Positions 1 through 9,000 of a stretch of DNA of 64,000 nucleotides are shown piece after piece. The notes under the pieces were generated by a model. It ran no database searches and had not been told where the DNA came from. It saw only the letters and a list, made by a program, of their open reading frames with translations. The translations under genes were made by a program, and so were the position numbers. Source of the stretch: Algoriphagus antarcticus (GTDB taxonomy: Bacteria > Bacteroidota > Bacteroidia > Cytophagales > Cyclobacteriaceae); the NCBI RefSeq assembly GCF_002150685.1, contig NZ_MSSW01000007.1:115938-179937 (forward strand), in the 5' to 3' direction. Each line of letters opens with the position of its first letter. The stretch's first letter is position 1.

Positions 1-3000
1 ACTGTAGCTGGAAATGCTTTAGTAATGCTGGCTGCCATAGCAGACAATACTACCTATGCGGATGATGGATGGAATACAAATACTCCTGGTCCTGGCGTAC
101 TACAATTAACAGAAATTTTTGAACAAACATCCACAACAAGTGCTAACTTATCCGTCGGAGCTGCTTGGGTTCTAAATCCTAACACCGGTAATACCGGAGA
201 TGGAGACGCGGAAATGAATGGTAGTCAAAATGATACCTATGCTTCAATCCTTTTAGCCCTTCGGCCTTGTAATACGACAACCGGAATGTTGAGTGGCGCA
301 CAAACAATCTGCGCTGGGGGAACTACTACTTTTACTTCCACTTTATCAGGTGGTTCTTGGTCAACTAGTAGCGCTGCAATTGCCACAATCAATTCTTCAA
401 CAGGAGTTATTACCGGAGTTTCTGCGGGTACAGCTTCGATGACTTATACTGTCACAGGAACAGGTGGATGTGCAAATGGTACAACTACTCGGACAGTGAC
501 AGTAACTGCCCCCCCATCCAGCTTAAGCTATACTATCAATAGTCCAACCTACTGTGCAGGTCAGACAATTACCGCTAATAGTGCAACCAGCGGAGGCGGT
601 GCAGCAACCAGTTTTTCAGTATCCCCAGCTTTACCTGCGGGTTTAACATTTAATACTACTACGGGACAAATAACCGGTACACCAACCACAACTGTCGGTT
701 TACCAGCAGCTAACTATACCGTTAGAGCAACCAATTCATGCGGATTTACCGAAAGGGTCTTGAATATTACAATTACCCCGGCAGCCCCAACCGGCTTAAG
801 CTATACTGCTAATGGACCTTTAACCTATTGTGCAAGTCAGCCAATAACACCTAATAACGCAAGTACTAGCGGAGGGGGTGCTGCAACAAGCTTTTCAGTA
901 TCGCCAGCTCTCCCCGCCGGTTTGACACTAAATACAACTACCGGACAGATAACCGGCACACCAACCACAGTAGCGGGTGTAGCAACAGCTAACTATGTCG
1001 TAAGAGCAACCAATTCATGCGGATTTAACGAAAGGACGTTGAATATTAGAATTACGCCTGCAGCCCCCACCGGCTTAAGCTATACCTCAAACGGCCCTCT
1101 AGCCTATTGTGTGGGTCAGGCTATAACCCCTAATAGCACAAGTACAAGCGGAGGCGGTGCAGCAACCAGTTTTTCAGTATCCCCAGCTTTACCTGCGGGT
1201 TTAACATTTAATACTACTACAGGACAAATAACCGGTACCCCAACCACAACTGGCGGTGTACCAGCAGCTAATTATACAGTAACCGCATCCAATTCATGTG
1301 GAAGTACCACAAGGGTCTTAAATATTAGAATTTCTACAAACACCCTCACCCTAACTTCGGCTCCTGCAACTACAGCGCAGATAGTATGTATCAATACACC
1401 GATCACTCCGATCACTTATGCTACCACCAATGCCACAGGGGCAACCTTTGCTAATCTTCCGCTAGGTGTCACAGGATCTTGGGCTGGGAATGTAGTAACC
1501 ATCAGTGGTACTCCAACGGAAGCTAAACCAGCGCTTGCCTATACCGTCATATTGACTGGCGGTTGCGAAACAATCACCACCGTAGGAACGATAGCGGTTA
1601 ATCCAGATAATACCATCACGCGAACCTCTGCCGCGGCTACAACTGCACAGACCGTATGTATCGATACCCCGATCACACCCATCACCTATTCGACTACCGA
1701 TGCCACAGGGGCTATATTTACCAACCTTCCAACAGGTGTCACAGGATCTTGGGCTGGGAATGTAGTAACCATTAGCGGTACACCTACAGTAGCCGGAGCT
1801 GCATTGACCTATACCGTCACATTGACAGGAGGTTGTGGAGCAATCATCACCACAGGTTCCATTGCCGTTACTCCAAATAATACCCTTACCCTAACTTCTG
1901 CTGCTGCGACCTCCACCCAGGCAGTATGTATCAATACAGCAATTGTTCCTATCACGTATATGACAACCGGAGCAACCAATGCGGCGGTTACCAACTTACC
2001 CGCAGGTGTCACTGGAACTTGGGCAGGCGATGTGGTAACCATAAGTGGTACGCCTACAGTAGCGGGAGCAGCACGTACTTATACCGTTACATTGACCGGT
2101 GGTTGCAGTACAAGCACCACTACTGGTACTATAGCCGTTAATCCAGATCCAACAATCAATGTAGGAGGTGCTTTAGCAGCTATCTGTCAAGGAGCAACAT
2201 CAGCACAGATGGGAGGTAGTGTGGGTGGAAGTGCTACAGGTGGCACGTGGAGTGGCGGGGCAGGCACCTGGACGAATGCAAATAACCCTGCAACGGCAAC
2301 TTACACCGCAGGTGCTGGTGAGTCGGGTTCAATCACCTTGACTTTAACAAGCAGCGGTGGTTCTTGCGGAACAACTTTTGTAACTAAGACTGTTACAGTC
2401 AATCAAACTCCAACTGCCAATGAAGGAGCAGCTTTAGCAGCTATCTGTCAAGCAGCAACATCAGCAGCCATGGGCGGTAACGTGGGCGGTGGAGCCACAG
2501 GCGGTACTTGGAGTGGCGGAGCAGGTACTTGGACAAATCCCACCAACCCTGCAACGGCAACTTACACCGCAGGTGCTACTGAGTCGGGTTCCATCACCTT
2601 GACCTTAACCACAAGCGGAGGTTCTTGCGGAACAACTTTTATAACTAAGACTATCGCAGTCAATCAAAACCCGACTGCCACTGTAGGGCCCGCTTTAGCA
2701 GCGATTTGTCAAGGGGATACATCAGCAGCCATGGGTGGTAGTATAGGTGGAGGAACATCAGGCGGCACCTGGAGTGGTGGAACAGGTACCTGGACAAATC
2801 CAACCAACCCTTCATCTGCAACTTACACTGCAGGTGCTTCTGAGTCGGGTTCGATCACATTGACCTTAACCACAAGCGGTGGTTCTTGCGGAACAGTTAA
2901 TACAACCAAGACTATTACAGTAAATCCTAACCCAACCGCTAATGCTGGAGGCGATTTAGCAGCTATCTGTCAAAGTGCAACATCTGCAGCCATGGGCGGT

Positions 3001-6000
3001 AGCGTTGGTGGAGGAGCTACGGGCGGTACTTGGAGTGGCGGAGCAGGTACCTGGATAAATGCTACGAATCCAGCTACAGCAACATACACCGCAGGGGCTA
3101 CTGAGTCGGGTTCAATCACCTTGACTTTAACAAGCAGCGGTGGTTCTTGCGGAACAGTTACTGCAATCAAAACTATTAGAGTAAATCCTAACCCAACTGC
3201 CAATGCAGGAGCAGCTTTAGCAGCTATCTGCCAAGGGGGAACATCATCAGCCATGGGCGGTAGTATTGGTGGAGGAGCTACGGGCGGCACATGGAGTGGC
3301 GGAGCAGGTATCTGGACAAATGCTACTAATCCAGCTACAGCAACGTACACCGCTGGTATCTCTGAGTCAGGTCCCATTACATTGACCTTAACCACTAGCG
3401 GTGGTTCTTGCGGAACAACTTTTGTAACTAAGACTATTACAGTCAATCAAACTCCAACTGCCAATGCAGGACCCGATTTAGCAGCGATTTGTCAAGGAGC
3501 TGCATCAGCAGCCATGGGCGGTAGTGTCGGTGGTGGAGCTACAAGTGGTACATGGAGTGGCGGAGCAGGTATATGGACAAATGCCAACAATCCTTCAACG
3601 GCAACTTACACCGCAGGTGCTACTGAGTCGGGTTCCATCACCCTGACCTTAACCACAAGCGGAGGTTCTTGCGGAACAACTACTGCGACTAAAACAATTA
3701 TCGTCAATCCAACCCCAGCAATTAGTAACATGATCACCTCGGTTTGTACCGATGGCACTTTTACAATTATACCAGTTAACGGCACTGATGGAAATGTTCC
3801 AGCAGGGACAACTTATTCCTGGTCTGCACCTGTTGTCACAGGTGGAATGACAGGTGGAGCAGCAGGCAGCTCAGCAACTAGTATTTCTGGCACCCTAAGA
3901 AATACAAACAATGGAGCGCAAACAGCTACCTATACCGTTACGCCTACGACTGGAAGTTGCACAGGTACTCCTTTTACAGTAATCATAACGGTAAATGTAG
4001 CAACCGCAATAAATTTTCCTCCCGATAACACCAATCGATTCAAATGCTTTGGAGATGGTTTTCCTCCTTTATCAGTGGGTGCGATTGGAGGAGATTTAAC
4101 CTATCAATGGTTTAGTAATACCACTCAATCAAATATAGGGGGGACTTTGATAGCAGGAGCAGAATCTGTAAGCTATGCACCTCCTTCTGCTATAGAAGGT
4201 ATTACTTATTATTACGTGGTAGTTACCGGCTCCTGTGGAACCCAGACTTCTGCTCCCTCAGGAGAATATACAGTCAATCCATCAAAGACTTTAATTACTG
4301 TGGATCCTTCTGATGTTGATCAAACTGTATGTCTGGGAGATACTTTTACTACTATTTCGGCTTTAGCATCCGGTGAGGGCACGATAAATTACCAATGGTA
4401 TAGCAATTCAAATCCGACCAATAGTGGGGGCATTTTAATTCCTGGGGAAATCAATGAAGATTATACCCCACTAGCTTCATCGGTAGGAACTAGCTACTAT
4501 TATGTACTAGCCTCAAGTGATTGCGGAACCGTTTCAACAGCAGTTTCAGGAGCTTTTACTGTTGATCCCAAACCACAAATAAATGATATGACCGATGCAG
4601 TCTGTAGCGAGGCAGGGTTTACAGTTTCCCCAGTTGATGGCACAAATGGCGTGGTTCCAGCGGGAACTACCTATTCATGGGCAATACCTGCTGTATCCGG
4701 TGGGCTAAGTGGTGGAGCATCAGGCAGTGGAAATAGCATTACAGGTACTTTAACCAATTCAACTAATACTACTCAAACAGCTACTTACACTGTTACACCT
4801 ATAACCGGAACTTGTCCGGGAGCTACTTTTACAGTTACTGTTACTGTTGATCCAAAAGCGGCGATAAGTAACATGACTGATATGATATGTAGCGGTGAAG
4901 GGTTTGCCTCTACACCAGGTAATGGGACAAATGGTTTGATACCTGCCGGAACAACTTATTCATGGCCAGCTCCAGTGGTAACTGGGGGACTTACCGGTAG
5001 AGCTTCTGGAAGTGGAGAAAGCAGCATTACGGGGATTTTGTCCAACCCAACTAACATCGCTCAAACGGCTACTTATACAATTACACCTCTATCAGGAAGT
5101 TGTGCAGGACCTACTTTCACTTTAACTGTCACAGTTAGTCCAAAACCAGCAATAACGGCATCAACCAGTTCCGTATGTGGTGATGCAGCTTTTACAGCTA
5201 CACCAGCTAACGGCACGAATGGGGTGGTTCCTGCTGGAACTACCTATGCTTGGTTGGCACCAACTGTAACAGGAGGACTTATTGGAGGAACAGCTAGTAT
5301 TGGCTCCCCAACCAGCATCACAGGGACTCTTTCCAATCCAACAAATACCGCTCAAACTGCTACCTATACGGTGATACCTACGTCAGGAAGTTGTAAAGGG
5401 CCTGCTTTCACAGTAACTGTGACAGTCAGTCCAAGACCAGCAGTGACAAACATGGTCAATGCAGTATGTAGTGGTTCAGGTTTTACAACAACACCGATAA
5501 ATAGTACTAATGGAATTGTGCCAGCGGGTACGACCTATTCTTGGCCTGCTCCGGTTGTGACTGGAAGTTTGACCGGAGGCGCAGCAAGCAGTAGCTCGCC
5601 AACCAGCATTACAGGTACTTTAACCAATCCAACTACTTCTCCTCAAACTGCCACATATACAGTCACTCCGATAACCAGTTCTTGTGCGGGCACTACTTTT
5701 ACGGTGACAGTGACAGTAAACCCAACACCGGTATTGAATAGTACATTAACTCCTGCGGCGATCTGTAGCAATTCTGCATTCAACTATACTCCGACTAGCC
5801 TTACGAGCGGTACGGCCTTCACTTGGACAAGGGCAGCGGTAACAGGTATCAGCAATGCAGCAGTGACTGTTGCGCAGTCTTCAAATCCAAATGAGACTTT
5901 AATAAACACCACCGCCAGCCCAGTTGATGTGGTATATGCTTATACCATCACAGCAAACGGTTGTAGTAATACACAGAATGTAACGGTAAGGGTAAACCCA

Positions 6001-9000
6001 ATACCTACGCTCAATAGTACATTAACACCTGTTGCGATCTGTAGCAATTCTGCGTTTACCTATACTCCGTCTAGCCTTACGAGTGGTGCGACCTTTACAT
6101 GGACTAGAGCAGCGGTAACTGGTATAAGCAATGCCGCGGTTACCACCGCTCAGTCAACCAATCCAAATGAAATCTTAATCAACACTACTGCTAACCCAGT
6201 TAGTGTGGTGTATTCTTATACTACCACTGCAAACGGCTGCAGCAACACACAGAACGTAACGGTATCTGTAAGCCCTAGACCAGTGGTCTCCAATCGGACA
6301 GCAGCAATTTGCAGCGGCTCAGAATTTACCATTTCGCCAGCTAACGGTTCGCCAACTTCAGCCACTATCGTCCCTACGGGTACAACTTATACTTGGACAG
6401 TGGTAGATAATCCTAACGTAACAGGTGACTTGGCTCGGGGAACGCCACCAACGAATATTTCTCAGACTTTGGTTAATACTTCGGCTGTAATTCAAACGGT
6501 AACCTACACAATTACTCCCTCTGTAGGAGGTTGTACAGGGCCTTCATTTACAGCAACTGTAACGGTCAACCCGACTCCGATATTGAGCAGCGCAACTGCT
6601 GTGACCCGATGTACCAATCTATCAACTAGCTATACAGCGATAAGCACAACGCCAAGCACAACTTTCTCATGGACTCGTGCGGTGGCTGCTGGAATCAGCA
6701 ATGGTGCTGGCAGTGGGGCGAGTGCAACAGCAAACGAGAACCTGATAAACACAACAGCAAATCCTGTTAATGTTGTTTATGTCTATACATTGACGGCAAA
6801 CGGTTGCAGCAATACCCAGAATGTAACTGTTACTGTGAACCCTAGACCGGCAATTACTCCAATTACACAAGCGATTTGTAGCGGCGAAACCTTTACAGTT
6901 TCGCCTGTTAACGGCGCGAATGATATAGTTCCGGCTGGTACAACTTTCACTTGGACAGTCGCACCTAATGGCAGCGTTACGGGTGAGACTAATCAAGCAA
7001 CACCACAAGCAAATATTTCTCAATTATTAACTAATAGTACTACTTCAGTTCAGACAGTAGTTTATACCGTCACACCAACCTCAGGAAGTTGCGCAGGAAC
7101 TCCTTTTACGGTAACCATAACCGTAAAACCAACCCCTACAGTAAATGCAGTAAGCAACCAAACTCTATGTAATGGGTTAAACACTAATGCTGTTAATTTC
7201 ACAGGCAATGCGGTGGCGGGCAAGGTTTATACTTGGACAAATGACACCCCTTCAATTGGATTAGCGGCTTCAGGCACAGGAAATATCCCTTCTTTTACTT
7301 CAACCAATACTGGTGCAGCACCAGTTACTGCAACAATTACAGTTACGCCAGTTGCAAATGGCTGTCCTGGAACTCCAAGAAATTTTACCATTACTGTTAA
7401 CCCTTCACCTGTAGTGACATTATTGGCAGATTATTGTGCCGTAGGTGGAAGAGTAAGATTAATAGCAAGTTCAAACATACCAGTAACCTGGGCATGGAGC
7501 ACATCCCCTTCAACTAGCTCAACTATTGACGTGGATCTTGCCGGATCATTTACTGTGACAGCAACTTCTACTGCCGGATGTGTTACAACAGCTACCATCA
7601 GTGTAGCTCAGGAATTGGTAATCGATGGATCCTTTACAAACTTTGATCCGAATAATATAAGTTTCACTACTGGTAACATTTATGTAGCTAATAATCCACT
7701 TGTCACTAACGAATTAACTCCAGAAGGCCTTTATGGAGTTGGTCAAAGTGCACGAGATTATCATCCAAATTTTTGGGGGATTGATCACACCAACAATGCT
7801 GTGGGACCAAGAAATCTAATGATTTTCAACACATTGTTGCCTTCAACAACAGTTTGGCAACAAGAGGTTAACGTTCAACCTAATACTGAATATTATTTTT
7901 CTGGATGGGCCATGAGTATAAATAATGCTAGCCCTTTTGCAGAACTGATCTTTGCCGTGAATGGAGATGAGCTAGGTATCTCAGCAGCTTTACCGACTGG
8001 ACCAACTAATGCAACTGAAGTCAATAATAACATCTATTGGAGACGTTTTTATGGTTCATGGAATTCAGGTGCTATCAGTGGCAATATTAATATTAGTATT
8101 GTAAACTTACAAGGATCATTAAGTGGAAATGACTTCGCTCTAGATGACATCTCTTTTGGTACTCTATCGACATTTTTAAGATTGACCTCTGCTGTTGGTA
8201 CAGATAGTCAAACTGTTTGTCAAAATTCTCCATTAACCGATATTACTTACACAGCAGGTAGTGGAATCGCAGGCCCAACAGTTATTGGTTTGCCACCAGG
8301 AATTACTACCTCATGGAACGGAGTAACCTTAAGATTTAATGGTTCACCAACAACAGCAGCTATAGGGACATATAACTATACAGTTTCTACCACTGGAAAT
8401 TGTGTACCCGCCATTGCTACTGGTACAATTACAGTTATTCCAATCCATACCATCACTGCAGGAAGCAACCAAACGGTTTGCCAAAATGCCTCAATAGCAA
8501 ATATTACCATGACTTTGGGCGGTGGAGCTACGGGTGCAACAGTGACAGGCTTGCCGACAGGTTTGACATCTAGTGCATCAGGTAATACACTGACAATAAG
8601 CGGCACTCCTACAGTTTCAGGTCCGTTCAATTACACAGTAACTACCACAGGAAATACTTGTGCTACAGCGACTGCAACAGGAACAATCACAGTCAGTCCA
8701 ATCCATACCATCACTGTAGGAAGCAACCAAACGGTTTGTCAAAATGCAGCGATGGGAAATATCACAATGACGTTGGGTGGTGGAGCTACAGGCGCTACCG
8801 TTACAGGTTTGCCAACAGGCGTTAACTCTAGCGTATCAGGGACAACCCTGACAATAAGTGGCACTCCAACAGTTTCAGGTCCTTTTAACTACACAGTAAC
8901 TACCACCGGTAATGCTTGTACCATAGCTACTACAAATGGTACAATTACAGTAACTCCATTGAATACAGTCGTCGCAGGAACAAACCAAACCGTTTGTATC

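Noticed and set aside
2970..3446. 158-codon minus-strand frame inside the giant gene
   Set aside because: It is an antisense shadow of the 261-bp repeats; its own sequence only mirrors the repeat and has no start context or family resemblance.
2155..3720. CRISPR-like array
   Set aside because: Unit length is 261 bp, repeats are coding and in frame, and there are no short unique spacers.
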